The notes beneath the pieces are model-generated. The model had not been told where the DNA came from. It worked only from the letters and a program-made list of their open reading frames with translations, and made no database searches. Both the position numbers and the translations under genes were made by a program. Of a DNA stretch of 64,000 bases, positions 36,461-44,770 are shown one piece after another; the stretch's first letter is position 1; each line of letters begins with the position of its first letter. The stretch is from NCBI RefSeq assembly GCF_013450295.1, contig NZ_SKBR01000001.1, forward strand, positions 123,501-187,500, written 5' to 3'. The DNA comes from Streptomyces sp. AJS327. GTDB lineage: Bacteria > Actinomycetota > Actinomycetes > Streptomycetales > Streptomycetaceae.

Positions 36461-36779
36461 GGTTGCGTAAGTCCTCCATTGACCGGCTGGTGGTGCCTTC
36501 CGGGGCCGACCGGAGCGGCCACACTATCCGGCGAGTTCGGCGGCGAGCGACGGCGGTGACAAATTCCACGCCTCAAGAATCGGTCAATTCACCGCAATCC
36601 CCGCTGTGTTCACGTGCGTTCACCGGGCATCCTCCGGCTTTCCCGTGTCCCGCCCGGTGTCTTCACCGGTTCACCCCCCAGTTCCCCGGCTCTTCACCGG
36701 CGTTCACCGGGTTCGGGCCGCTCACGAGGTCGTTGTACCCGCCCCTCTCCACTCCGTACCGGTGCCCGGTCCCGGCCGG
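36461..36779 (-). promoter_or_regulatory. LCP 4 upstream region with repeated TTCACCGG
   Basis: The 319-bp gap between LCP 5 and LCP 4 holds no gene. TTCACCGG occurs exactly at 36619-36626, 36662-36669, 36693-36700 and 36703-36710, with partial copies TTCACC at 36670 and TTCACG at 36609. On the coding strand of the LCP genes it reads CCGGTGAA. The clustering suggests binding sites, possibly for an activator of the LCP 4/3 transcript. Confidence 0.55.
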
Positions 36780-38129
36780 TCAGCCGTCGCAGACATCCCG
36801 CGCCGCGGTCGTTCCGTCGTAAGTCGATGCGGTATCCCCCGAGTTGGGGCTACCGCTTCCCCCATTGCCTCCTCCGCCGCCAGTGACGCCGTTTGACGGT
36901 CCGTTGGTTGCTCCTTCCCCGGCGGGGGCCGAACCGGGCGCCGCCGCGTCCGCCGCGTCCCCCCGCGCGTCGTTCGTGGTGTTTCCGCCGTCGTCTCCGC
37001 CGCCCGCGGCGGCCTCCCCGCGGTCGCCACCGACCCGTGGCGGTGTGTCATTCCGCAACAGCGCGAACAGCTCACCGGCTTCCGGTTGCACGAGTTCGTC
37101 GCGGTTGGTGTCGAGTGGGTACGAGCGCCGGGGAACGGTGAGAAATCGGAACTGGTCCTCCGGGATATCCCGGACAGTACGCATGAGTTCGTACAGTTCC
37201 TTCAGTGAGTCCAGACCGGAATCCCCGGTGAGTGCGGACGTCGCGGCGTCCAGTACCGGATAGACCTTCACCGGATTGTGCAGGAGGCCGTCCCCCCGCA
37301 CCTTCTTCACGAGAGATCCGAGAAATCGCTGCTGCCGTTCCATCCGTTCGGTGTCACTGCCGTTTCCGATGCCGTGCCGCGCGCGTACGTAGCCGAGTGC
37401 CTGCGCGCCCCCGAGCGTCTGCCGCCCGGCGGGCAGGCTGAGCTTCGCGTCCCGGTCCTCGACCGGGTGCGGGAGACAGATCTCGACGCCGTCCACCGCG
37501 TCCACCAGTTTCGTGAAGCCGCTGAAGTCGATGACGAGGTGGTGGTCGACGCGGACTCCGGTGAGCCGTTCCAGGGTGCGGATCGAGCACGCCGCCCCGC
37601 CTCGCTCGAACGCCCCGTTGAACTGGGCGAGTTCGGCCCGTGTCGGGTTGCCGTCCCATCCGGTGCAGGACGGGACCGGCACCATCAGGTCGCGCGGGAT
37701 GGAGACCCCGGTGGCGCTCCGCCGGTCACCCGCGAGGTGCAGCAGGATGGCGGTGTCCGCGCGCTGGCCGCCGTCGTCCTTGCCGTAGGCGCCGTTCGCG
37801 CCGCCCCGGGTGTCCGAGCCAAGCAGCAGGATGTTCCGGGCCGCGCCGGAGGCCGCCGGGCGCTCGGCCGCGTACCGCTCCAGCTCCCGCGCGGCGGCCG
37901 TGTCCGTGCGGATGTTCCCGTCCAGCCGGTGGTACAGCGATCCGGCGACGCCCGCCCCCAGCAGCACCAGCGCCGAGGCGCCCAGGGCCGCCCAGCGCAG
38001 CCGGGTACGGCGCCGCCGGGCCGCGCCGTGTGGGCCGGTCGCCTCCCCGGGGCGCTCGGCGGAGGGGAGGCGGGTGTGGGCGGTGCCGCTGTCGCGGCCG
38101 GTGCTGCCGGAGTCCCTCACGTCTGTCAT
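36780..38129 (-). CDS. LCP family protein, paralogue 5 (Gly/Asn-rich tail, no LytR_C)
   Basis: 449 aa from the ATG at 38129 with GAGGG just upstream. A basic N-terminus and one helix (WAALGASALVLLGAGVAGSL) precede the LCP domain: NILLLGSDTRGG, GVSIPRDLMVPVP, LAQFNGAFERGG, RTLERLTGVRVDHHLVIDF and YVRARHGIGNGSDTERMERQ. After the domain (about residue 365) comes an 80-residue Gly/Asn/Ala/Asp-rich tail instead of LytR_C, ending ARDVCDG. Four extracytoplasmic cysteines (PSCTGW, GAACSIR, VEICLPH, DVCDG) match paralogues 3 and 4 even though the C-terminal domain is replaced. All five LCP proteins may act on different polymers or at different times. Confidence 0.92.
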   Translation of the reverse strand: MTDVRDSGSTGRDSGTAHTRLPSAERPGEATGPHGAARRRRTRLRWAALGASALVLLGAGVAGSLYHRLDGNIRTDTAAARELERYAAERPAASGAARNILLLGSDTRGGANGAYGKDDGGQRADTAILLHLAGDRRSATGVSIPRDLMVPVPSCTGWDGNPTRAELAQFNGAFERGGAACSIRTLERLTGVRVDHHLVIDFSGFTKLVDAVDGVEICLPHPVEDRDAKLSLPAGRQTLGGAQALGYVRARHGIGNGSDTERMERQQRFLGSLVKKVRGDGLLHNPVKVYPVLDAATSALTGDSGLDSLKELYELMRTVRDIPEDQFRFLTVPRRSYPLDTNRDELVQPEAGELFALLRNDTPPRVGGDRGEAAAGGGDDGGNTTNDARGDAADAAAPGSAPAGEGATNGPSNGVTGGGGGNGGSGSPNSGDTASTYDGTTAARDVCDG

Positions 38130-38258
38130 CCCTCACGGCCTCGGTGACGGCGGTGCGTACCGACGCGGGGACGCGCCGCCGCCCCGTCAGACAGCCGGGG
38201 TGCGCCCGGGGTTGTACGCACTGCCGATCATCGGGCCGCGCCGGGGGAACGGCCACCG

Positions 38259-39047
38259 TCAGTCGGCGGTGTGGGTGACCCGCTCACTCTCCAGGCGCTC
38301 GGTCAGCCGCGCCGCGCGCTCCGGGCTGAGCCCCGCACGCTCGCCCGGCGCGTACGTGCCGTGGCACAGCACCACCGAGGCGTCAGCGGCCAGCGGCGCG
38401 AACAGCCCGGCCGACAGCCCCTCCCAGTCGTCGAACGGCAGGACCGACAGCAGCCGCGAGCCGGGGCCCAGCCCGCGCTCCGCCGCGTCCGCCCGCGCCC
38501 GCTCCACCACCTCGGCCCCGGTCAGCTCGGCGCCGGTCGTCCCGGGCAGCGTCAGCCACGGCTCCCCGCCGCCGACCGGCGAGTACGGGGTGAACTGGTC
38601 GCCCTGCCCGGGCACCTCCACCGCGAAGTCCAGGAACCCGGACGGGGGATCGGGGAAGCGCGCCCCCATCGGGCGCAGGCTCAGCGCGACCCGCTCGCCC
38701 CGGCAGGCCCGCGCCTCCTCCAGCGTCTCGGGGCCGCTGACCACCAGGTCGGCCGCCGAGGGCGCGCCTCCGGGGGCGACCCGCACCCCCGTCTCGGAGC
38801 AGGCCAGCAGCCACACCGCCGTCTGCCAGTGCGCGGGCAACAGCAGCGCCAGCCGGTCACCCGGTTCGGCGGAGAGGTCGTCCTGGAGGAGGTTCGCGGT
38901 CTTCGCCACCCAGTTGGCGAAGGTGGCGACGGAGAGTTCGACGCGTTCTCCGGAGGTGTCGTCGTAGTACGTCACCAGCGGTCGGGCCGGGTCCCGGGCG
39001 AGGGCGGACCGCAACAGGCTGGCCGGGGTGGAGTCGATGGCGTTCAC
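38259..39047 (-). CDS. TIGR03089-family protein (truncated AMP-binding-enzyme-like)
   Basis: 262 aa actinobacterial protein related to the N-terminal part of acyl-CoA synthetases. The start, TPASLLRSALARDPARPLVTYYDDTSGERVELS, and LSVATFANWVAKTANLLQDDL resemble the first strands and helix of AMP-forming ligases, and PGDRLALLLPAHWQTAVWLLA continues the match. TLPGTTGAEL could correspond loosely to the P-loop region, but the adenylate-forming core and C-terminal domain are missing, so independent catalysis is doubtful. The family is conserved next to LCP genes in Streptomyces, as I recall. The function is unknown. It is divergent from the amidase gene. Confidence 0.8.
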   Translation of the reverse strand: MNAIDSTPASLLRSALARDPARPLVTYYDDTSGERVELSVATFANWVAKTANLLQDDLSAEPGDRLALLLPAHWQTAVWLLACSETGVRVAPGGAPSAADLVVSGPETLEEARACRGERVALSLRPMGARFPDPPSGFLDFAVEVPGQGDQFTPYSPVGGGEPWLTLPGTTGAELTGAEVVERARADAAERGLGPGSRLLSVLPFDDWEGLSAGLFAPLAADASVVLCHGTYAPGERAGLSPERAARLTERLESERVTHTAD

Positions 39048-39301
39048 CCGCGTCAGCGTACGACGGGCGGCGGGTACGCCCGCCCGGGGGCGGCTGACCG
39101 GGACGCGGACGGCGGGACGGCGCGCTGGCGGGCGCGGGACGGCGGTCGGGCGGACCGGAGGACGCGGACGGGGATGCGGGGAGAGAGGTGGGGGAGAGGG
39201 GCGTGGGGATGCGGGGGTGGGCCGGAACGCGCGGTTCCGGAGCCCGTCGCGGAGGAATCTCCCGAATAGACAGACACATCCGGTGACGTCACGATCGCGG
39301 T

Positions 39302-41134
39302 ATGCGCGCTATGGGTGTTTCCTCGGTGAGCCTCGCGGGTGCCGCCGCCGCGCTGCTCCCCCTCTTCCCGTTGCTGTCCCCCGGGCCGCCCCCGGACGCC
39401 GCGGCCCGCCCGCATCCGGTCGGCTCGCCCGTCCCCCTCGGACGGACGGCCCCGCCCGGCCCCGCCCCCGGCGACCCGGCGGCCCGTGAACCGCTCACCG
39501 GCCCCGGAGGTGGCGGCCCTGTGGATGGCCTCGGTGGCGTGGGCGTGGGCCGTGGCGTGGGCGTGGGCGTGGGCGGAGGGGCTCGCGAACCCGCCGCGCC
39601 CGCCGGGGAGTTCGCCCCGACGGGCGGCTTCGCCGGATACCGGGCGCCGGGCCGCGCGGCGCCGCCGCACGGCCCGGCCGCCACGCCCCGTGCCGTTTCG
39701 CCGGGCGCCGTGTTGCCGTCGGCCGCGTCGCCGACCGCCGCCCTCCCGGGCAGTACCCGCTCCCTCCCGCTGACCGTGAACGCACCGTCGCCCACGTCGC
39801 CGGCGGATCCGCCGGCCGCGACCGGCGGTGCCCGGGAGTGGGCGGCGGGCGAGGCGGCCCGGGCCGGGACCGGCGCCGCGCCGGAGGGCCGCCGGGCCCC
39901 CGCGGCGCTCGGGCTCCGCCGCGCGTCGGTCGCGCCCTTCGCGCTGCTGGGCCTCGTCTGGGCGGACCGCTCGGCTCCGCTGCGTGGGCGGGTTCTGGTG
40001 CGCACCCGCCCGGCCGGGGGCGGCCGGTGGTCCGGCTGGCAGCGGCTGGAGCCCCGGGGTGCGGACTCGCCGGACGCCGGTGCGCGGGAGTCGCGGGCGC
40101 GCGGCGCCACCGCGCCGCTCTGGGTCGGCCCCTCGGACGGGGTGGAGGTCCGCGTCCTCCCGGCTGCCCCGGGCGTGGAGCCCGGAGCCGGACGAGCCCA
40201 GCGCACCCGGCAGGACGGACGGTCCGGGCAGGACGGGGAGCACGTGCCCGGGCAGGACGGACGGGACGGGCAGCACGGAAGAGACGGGCGGGCCGCGGCG
40301 CCGGGTGGACGGCTCGCGCTGCCGCGCGGGCTGCGGCTGGAACTCGTCAACCCCGGCTCGGGCGGGACGACCGCACTCGGGCGGGGCGCGCCGGAGCGCC
40401 CCGTGGCGCGGGGGAGCCGCGCCTCCGGCGAAACCCCGCGCGTGCCCCCGGCGTTCGGACGCGCCGCCTTGGCCGTACGGGCGCCCAGTGCCGCGACCGC
40501 GCTGGCGCGGACGGGAAACGGGCCGCGCGCGCCGCGCCCGCGCATCGTCAGCCGCCGTGCCTGGGGCGCGGACGAGGGGCTGCGCCGGGGAGCGCGGCCC
40601 GCCTACACCCGGCGGGTGAAGGTGGCCTTCGTCCACCACACCGCGACCGGTAACCGGTACCGCTGCCGGGACACCCCCGCCTTCCTCCGCGCGCTGCACC
40701 GCTACCACGTTCGCAGCGTGAAGTGGAGAGACGTCGGTTACAACTTCCTGGTCAACAGATGCGGAGCGGTCTACGAGGGGCGCGCTGGGGGAGTAGCCAA
40801 GCCCGTTCTCGGGGCCCACACTTACGGTTTCAACACAAACAGCACGGGCATCGCCGTCATCGGTTCCTACGACCGCGAGCGCCCACCGCGCGCCGCGCTC
40901 GCCTCCGTCGCCCGGCTCTCCGCCTGGAAGCTGGGACGGTCACGGGTACCGGCGCGGGGCGCGGTACGGCTGGTCTCCGCCGGTTCCGGCAAGTTCGGCA
41001 GGGGCGAGTCGGTGCGGTTCCGGGCCGTCTCCGGGCATCGCGACGCGTTCGACACCGTCTGTCCCGGGGGGCGGCTCCACGGCGCGCTGGCGGGGGTGCG
41101 CGCCAAGGCGGCGTGGCTCCAGCGCCGTCGTTGA
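39302..41134 (+). CDS. Secreted PGRP-type N-acetylmuramoyl-L-alanine amidase with long low-complexity region
   Basis: Predicted zinc amidase cutting the bond between MurNAc and the stem peptide. 610 aa from ATG 39302 (or ATG 39311). Residues 1-35 are a signal peptide. A long variable region follows with GVGVGRGVGVGVGGG and a GQDGxxGQDG-type repeat (about 300-335). The PGRP domain starts near residue 413 with PRIVSRRAWGADEG. Zinc ligands are in VAFVHHTATGN and GHRDAFDTVCPG (His and Cys). VGYNFLVNRCGAVYEGRAGG and THTYGFNTNSTGIAVIG-type strands are typical. Only weak ribosome-site signal is visible. TGACGTCA lies 10 bp before the start. It is probably involved in wall remodelling. Confidence 0.9.
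   Translation: MRAMGVSSVSLAGAAAALLPLFPLLSPGPPPDAAARPHPVGSPVPLGRTAPPGPAPGDPAAREPLTGPGGGGPVDGLGGVGVGRGVGVGVGGGAREPAAPAGEFAPTGGFAGYRAPGRAAPPHGPAATPRAVSPGAVLPSAASPTAALPGSTRSLPLTVNAPSPTSPADPPAATGGAREWAAGEAARAGTGAAPEGRRAPAALGLRRASVAPFALLGLVWADRSAPLRGRVLVRTRPAGGGRWSGWQRLEPRGADSPDAGARESRARGATAPLWVGPSDGVEVRVLPAAPGVEPGAGRAQRTRQDGRSGQDGEHVPGQDGRDGQHGRDGRAAAPGGRLALPRGLRLELVNPGSGGTTALGRGAPERPVARGSRASGETPRVPPAFGRAALAVRAPSAATALARTGNGPRAPRPRIVSRRAWGADEGLRRGARPAYTRRVKVAFVHHTATGNRYRCRDTPAFLRALHRYHVRSVKWRDVGYNFLVNRCGAVYEGRAGGVAKPVLGAHTYGFNTNSTGIAVIGSYDRERPPRAALASVARLSAWKLGRSRVPARGAVRLVSAGSGKFGRGESVRFRAVSGHRDAFDTVCPGGRLHGALAGVRAKAAWLQRRR
39535..39580 (+). repeat. Short GGGCGT-type tandem repeat in the amidase gene
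   Basis: Repeats of GTGGGC/GGGCGTGG code for alternating Val and Gly (GVGVGVG). Slippage-prone DNA; length may vary between strains. Confidence 0.6.
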
Positions 41135-41275
41135 CCGGGCCGTCGCGGTGGGCCGAACGGTGGGCGGAGGGGCCGGGGCACCGGGCGCCGCCGGTCCTCG
41201 GTGGCCGTGCATAAACTGGCCGCCGGCCGCCCGAAGGGCAGGTCGGCGGACCCCGGCAGGAAGACGAGACGACAG

Positions 41276-42358
41276 GTGACAGAAGCGATCCTCCTGGTCG
41301 GAGGCAAAGGCACCCGGCTCCGCCCGTTGACCGTGAACACCCCCAAACCCATGGTCCCCGCCGCGGGCGTACCCTTCCTCGCGCACCAGTTGGCCCGTGC
41401 CCGGGCCGCCGGAGTGGACCACGTGGTGATGGCCACCTCGTACCTGGCCGAGGTGTTCGAGCCGTACTTCGGGGACGGCTCCGAACTCGGGCTCCACCTG
41501 GAGTACGTCACCGAGCGGGAGCCGCTGGGCACCGGGGGCGCCATCCGGAACGCGGCGACCCGGCTCCGCTCGGCGCCGGACGAGCCGGTGCTCGTCTTCA
41601 ACGGCGACATCCTGACCGGCCTGGACATCCGGGGCCTGGTGACCGCGCACTCCACGGCCGGCGCCGACGTCTCGCTGCACCTGACGCGCGTCACCGACCC
41701 GCGCGCCTTCGGTCTCGTCCCGACCGACGAGAGCGGCCGGGTGACCGCGTTCCTGGAGAAGCCGCAGACGCCCGAGGAGATCGTCACCGACCAGATCAAC
41801 GCGGGCTGTTACGTCTTCAACCGCTCGGTGATCGACGCCATCCCGCAGGGCCGTCCCGTCTCCGTCGAGCGGGAGACCTTCCCCGGTCTGCTGGAGAGCG
41901 GCGCCCACCTGCACGGCGTCGTCGACTCCACGTACTGGCTGGACCTGGGCACCCCGGAGGCGTTCGTGCGCGGCTCGGCGGACCTCGTCCTCGGCCGGGC
42001 GCCCTCGCCCGCCGTGCCCGGCCGCTGCGGTGAACGGCTCGTCCTGGAGACCGCCGAGGTCGCCGGGGACGCCAAGCTCACCGGCGGCTCCGTCGTCGGC
42101 GCCCGCTCCGCCATCGGCGACGGCGTCCGGATCGAGGGCAGCGCGCTGTTGGACGGCGCCGTCATCGCCCCCGGCGCGCGCATCCGTGACTCACTGATCG
42201 GCGCGGGGGCCCGGATCGGCGCGGGCACCGTCCTGGACGGCGCGGTCGTCGGGGACAACGCCGTGGTCGGCGAGGGCAACGAACTGCGCGGCGGGATCCG
42301 GGTCTGGTGCGACGCGCGCATCCCCCCGGGCTCCGTGCGCTTCTCCTCCGACCAGTGA
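41276..42358 (+). CDS. Sugar-1-phosphate nucleotidyltransferase (mannose-1-phosphate guanylyltransferase type)
   Basis: 360 aa enzyme that forms NDP-sugars. The GTG at 41276 is chosen because the protein then starts at the catalytic domain (TEAILLVGGKGTRLRPLT); an upstream frame from 41201 adds an unlikely basic leader. GGKGTRLRPLT is the nucleotide-binding loop, TPKPMVPAAG holds the phosphate-binding Lys, VFNGDILTG contains the metal-binding Asp, and EYVTEREPLGTGGAI and TYWLDLGTPEAFVRG are further signatures. The C-terminal 100 residues are left-handed beta-helix hexapeptide repeats (GARSAIGDGVRIEGSAL and similar). Base specificity (GTP, or UTP/dTTP) cannot be settled. With manB and manA in this window, GDP-mannose is the likely product. 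Confidence 0.88.
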   Translation: MTEAILLVGGKGTRLRPLTVNTPKPMVPAAGVPFLAHQLARARAAGVDHVVMATSYLAEVFEPYFGDGSELGLHLEYVTEREPLGTGGAIRNAATRLRSAPDEPVLVFNGDILTGLDIRGLVTAHSTAGADVSLHLTRVTDPRAFGLVPTDESGRVTAFLEKPQTPEEIVTDQINAGCYVFNRSVIDAIPQGRPVSVERETFPGLLESGAHLHGVVDSTYWLDLGTPEAFVRGSADLVLGRAPSPAVPGRCGERLVLETAEVAGDAKLTGGSVVGARSAIGDGVRIEGSALLDGAVIAPGARIRDSLIGAGARIGAGTVLDGAVVGDNAVVGEGNELRGGIRVWCDARIPPGSVRFSSDQ

Positions 42359-43329
42359 GCGGGCCGCCCCGCGTCCCCCGTCCGCCGCTCCGCACCGCGG
42401 GCGGCGGATCCGGACGGCCCCTCACCCGGCTCTGGCGCGCCCCCGGGCCGTACGCGCTGCGGCGCAACCTGGGCGTGCTGCGGCGCGGCCCGTACGACCC
42501 GACGTGCCGTCTCACCGAGGACGCCGTCTGGCGGGCGACCCGCACCCCGGCGGGCCCGGCCACCCTCCGCCTGACCGAGACGCCCGCCGCCGGTTCGCCC
42601 GGGGTGCGGGCCGAGGCGTGGGGTCCGGGCGCCGACTGGGCGCTCGACCGGCTCCCCGCGCTGCTCGGCGCGGACGACGACCCCGCCGCCTTCGTCCCGC
42701 ACCACGCGCTGCTCGCCGAGGCGCACCGGCGGCACCCGGGGTTGCGGCTCATCCGGACGGGGCTGGTGCTGGAGTCGCTGATCCCGGCGGTCCTGGAGCA
42801 GAAGGTCACCGCGGAGGAGGCGTACCGGGGCTGGCGGCTGCTGGTCCGGCGGCACGGGGAGCGCGCCCCCGGCCCCCGCGACGACCTGTGGGTGATGCCC
42901 ACCGCCCGCGACTGGACGCGCGTCCCGTCCTGGGAGTGGCACCGCGCGGGCGTCGACCGGAAGCGCTCGGACACGGTGGTCCGGGCCGCGGGGCGGGCCG
43001 GCCGACTGGAGGAGGCCGCCGCGATGCCGCTGCCCGAGGCCCTGCACCGCCTCCAGCTGATCCAGGGGATCGGCCCCTGGACGGCGGCCGAGACGCTCCA
43101 GCGCAGCAACGGCGACCCGGACGCGATCACCGTCGGCGACCTCCATCTGCCGCGCACCGTCGGCTACTCGCTGACCGGGGCGCGGAACGTGGACGACGCG
43201 GGGATGCTGGAACTCCTCGCGCCCTACGCGGGGCAGCGCCACCGCGCCACCCGGCTGATCGCGCTGGCCGGTGCCCATCCGCCGCGCCGTCAGCCGCGCT
43301 TCCCGGTGGGCGACATCCGCCGCCTCTGA
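42355..43329 (+). CDS. AlkA-like DNA-3-methyladenine glycosylase (HhH-GPD)
   Basis: Base-excision glycosylase, 324 aa. The GTG at 42355 overlaps the stop of the preceding gene by 4 bp (GTGA), so translation is coupled. VLESLIPAVLEQKVTAEEAYRGW is the N-terminal side of the HhH-GPD fold. LQLIQGIGPWTAAETLQR is the helix-hairpin-helix, and TVGDLHLPR holds the catalytic Asp. A 60-residue Pro/Arg/Gly N-terminus precedes the fold. There is no iron-sulfur cluster motif, consistent with AlkA rather than MutY/Nth. Coupling to a sugar nucleotidyltransferase has no obvious metabolic reason and is probably historical. Confidence 0.88.
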   Translation: MSGPPRVPRPPLRTAGGGSGRPLTRLWRAPGPYALRRNLGVLRRGPYDPTCRLTEDAVWRATRTPAGPATLRLTETPAAGSPGVRAEAWGPGADWALDRLPALLGADDDPAAFVPHHALLAEAHRRHPGLRLIRTGLVLESLIPAVLEQKVTAEEAYRGWRLLVRRHGERAPGPRDDLWVMPTARDWTRVPSWEWHRAGVDRKRSDTVVRAAGRAGRLEEAAAMPLPEALHRLQLIQGIGPWTAAETLQRSNGDPDAITVGDLHLPRTVGYSLTGARNVDDAGMLELLAPYAGQRHRATRLIALAGAHPPRRQPRFPVGDIRRL

Positions 43330-43360
43330 GCCCCGCCGTGGCGGCCCGTGCGCCCGTGGG

Positions 43361-44770
43361 TCAGCGCACCGTCAGGAAGTCCTCCGGATCGCGGGTGCCC
43401 CGGGGCCGGGGCGCCCCGGCCGGGTGGCCGATGGCCACCGCGCCCATCGGGTCCCACTCCGGGGGCAGTTCCAGCACCTCCCGCACCACGTCGCGGCAGA
43501 ACATGGTGGACGAGATCCAGGCCGAGCCGAGCCGTTCCCCGGCCAGCGCGACCAGGAAGTTCTGGATGCCCGCGCCGGTCGCCACCACGAACATCTCCCG
43601 CTCGGCGGCGCTCCGCCGCTCGTCCGGATAGCGGTGCGCCCCCTCCGCGACCAGGCAGGGAACGGCCAGGTAGGGAGCCTCGCGGAGGACGTCCCCGCGC
43701 CGGATCCGCTGCGCGACGCTCTCCTCGCTCCTGCCGTCGGCGCGCAGGTCCGCGATCCACCGCTCGCGCATCGCGTCGAGCAGCCGTGTCCGCGCCTCCG
43801 CCGACTCCAGCAGCACGAAGCGCCACGGCGTCGTGTGGTGCGGGGCGGGCGCGGTGAGCGCGGCGGCGACCGCGCGCCGGACGGCGGCCCCGTCCACCGT
43901 CTCCCCGGTGAACTCCCGCACGGTGCGGCGCAGGGTGACGGCCTCGCGCACCGCCTCCGAGGTGCCGAGCCGGAACATGTCCTGGGCCGCGTCCCGCACC
44001 AGGACCCTCGCCCCCGCCTCGTGGCCGTCCGGCCCGGCGGGCGACTCCGGCCCGCCCGGCTCGTCACCGCCCGCGGGGCGCAGTACGTGCTGGGGGAGCC
44101 CCCGGACCACCGCGACCGGCAGCCCGTCCGCCTTGCCCTTCACCAGCTCGCCGACGGCGGCCAGTTCGTCCCCGACGGCGGTGACCGTCACCCCCAGCGC
44201 GTTGCCGTGCGCGTCGACGCCGCCCCGCAGGTCGTCCAGCATCCGCACCCCGGAGGCGCCGATCGCCACGTCCGTCTGCCCCTGGCGCCAGGGTCGCCCG
44301 AACGTGTCCGTGATGACGACGCCCACCTCCACGCCCAGCGTCCGCCGCAGGCCACGGCGGATCAGCCGCGCCGAGGCGTCCGGGTCCTCGGGCAGCAACA
44401 ACACCGTGCCCTTGGGGGTGTTGGAGGCGTCCACCCCGGCCGCCGCCATGACGAAACCGTGCCGGGACTCGACGATCCGGGCCGGTCCGCGCCGCGCGAC
44501 GACGCGGACCGTCTCCGCGTCGATCGCCGCCTCCCGGTCATCCGCCTCGACGATCCGGCCCTCGGCCTTGCTGACGACCTTCGAGGTGACGACCACCACG
44601 TCCCCGTCCACCAGCCCCGCTCCGCCGGGGGCCGGGGGACCGGGCGGCGGGCCGGAGCCCCCGCCGGTCGCCGCGTCCGCGATGAGCGCGACCAGGTCGG
44701 CGCCAGGCCGGACCTCGGGGATGCCGGGCAGCGCCCACACGCTGTACGAGGGCGGGTGCGGCGCGCTCAC
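43361..44770 (-). CDS. fbiB: Bifunctional F420:glutamate ligase / nitroreductase-fold protein
   Basis: Adds the L-glutamate tail to coenzyme F420; the C-terminal domain reduces dehydro-F420-0. 469 aa. The CofE half (1 to about 235) has [55 protein letters not shown] and [16 protein letters not shown]. The C-terminal half (from about 265) is an FMN nitroreductase fold with [26 protein letters not shown] and [17 protein letters not shown]. The two halves are joined by a Pro/Gly/Glu linker, as in other actinobacteria. The GTG at 44770 overlaps the end of fbiA by 4 bp. It ends about 30 bp from the convergent glycosylase gene. Confidence 0.95.
   Translation of the reverse strand: MSAPHPPSYSVWALPGIPEVRPGADLVALIADAATGGGSGPPPGPPAPGGAGLVDGDVVVVTSKVVSKAEGRIVEADDREAAIDAETVRVVARRGPARIVESRHGFVMAAAGVDASNTPKGTVLLLPEDPDASARLIRRGLRRTLGVEVGVVITDTFGRPWRQGQTDVAIGASGVRMLDDLRGGVDAHGNALGVTVTAVGDELAAVGELVKGKADGLPVAVVRGLPQHVLRPAGGDEPGGPESPAGPDGHEAGARVLVRDAAQDMFRLGTSEAVREAVTLRRTVREFTGETVDGAAVRRAVAAALTAPAPHHTTPWRFVLLESAEARTRLLDAMRERWIADLRADGRSEESVAQRIRRGDVLREAPYLAVPCLVAEGAHRYPDERRSAAEREMFVVATGAGIQNFLVALAGERLGSAWISSTMFCRDVVREVLELPPEWDPMGAVAIGHPAGAPRPRGTRDPEDFLTVR

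Noticed and set aside
39053..40819. A 588-codon open frame antisense to the TIGR03089/amidase region
   Set aside because: It is Arg/Gly/Pro-rich without any domain, and is explained by the codon bias of the amidase gene on the other strand; the amidase has a signal peptide and PGRP motifs.
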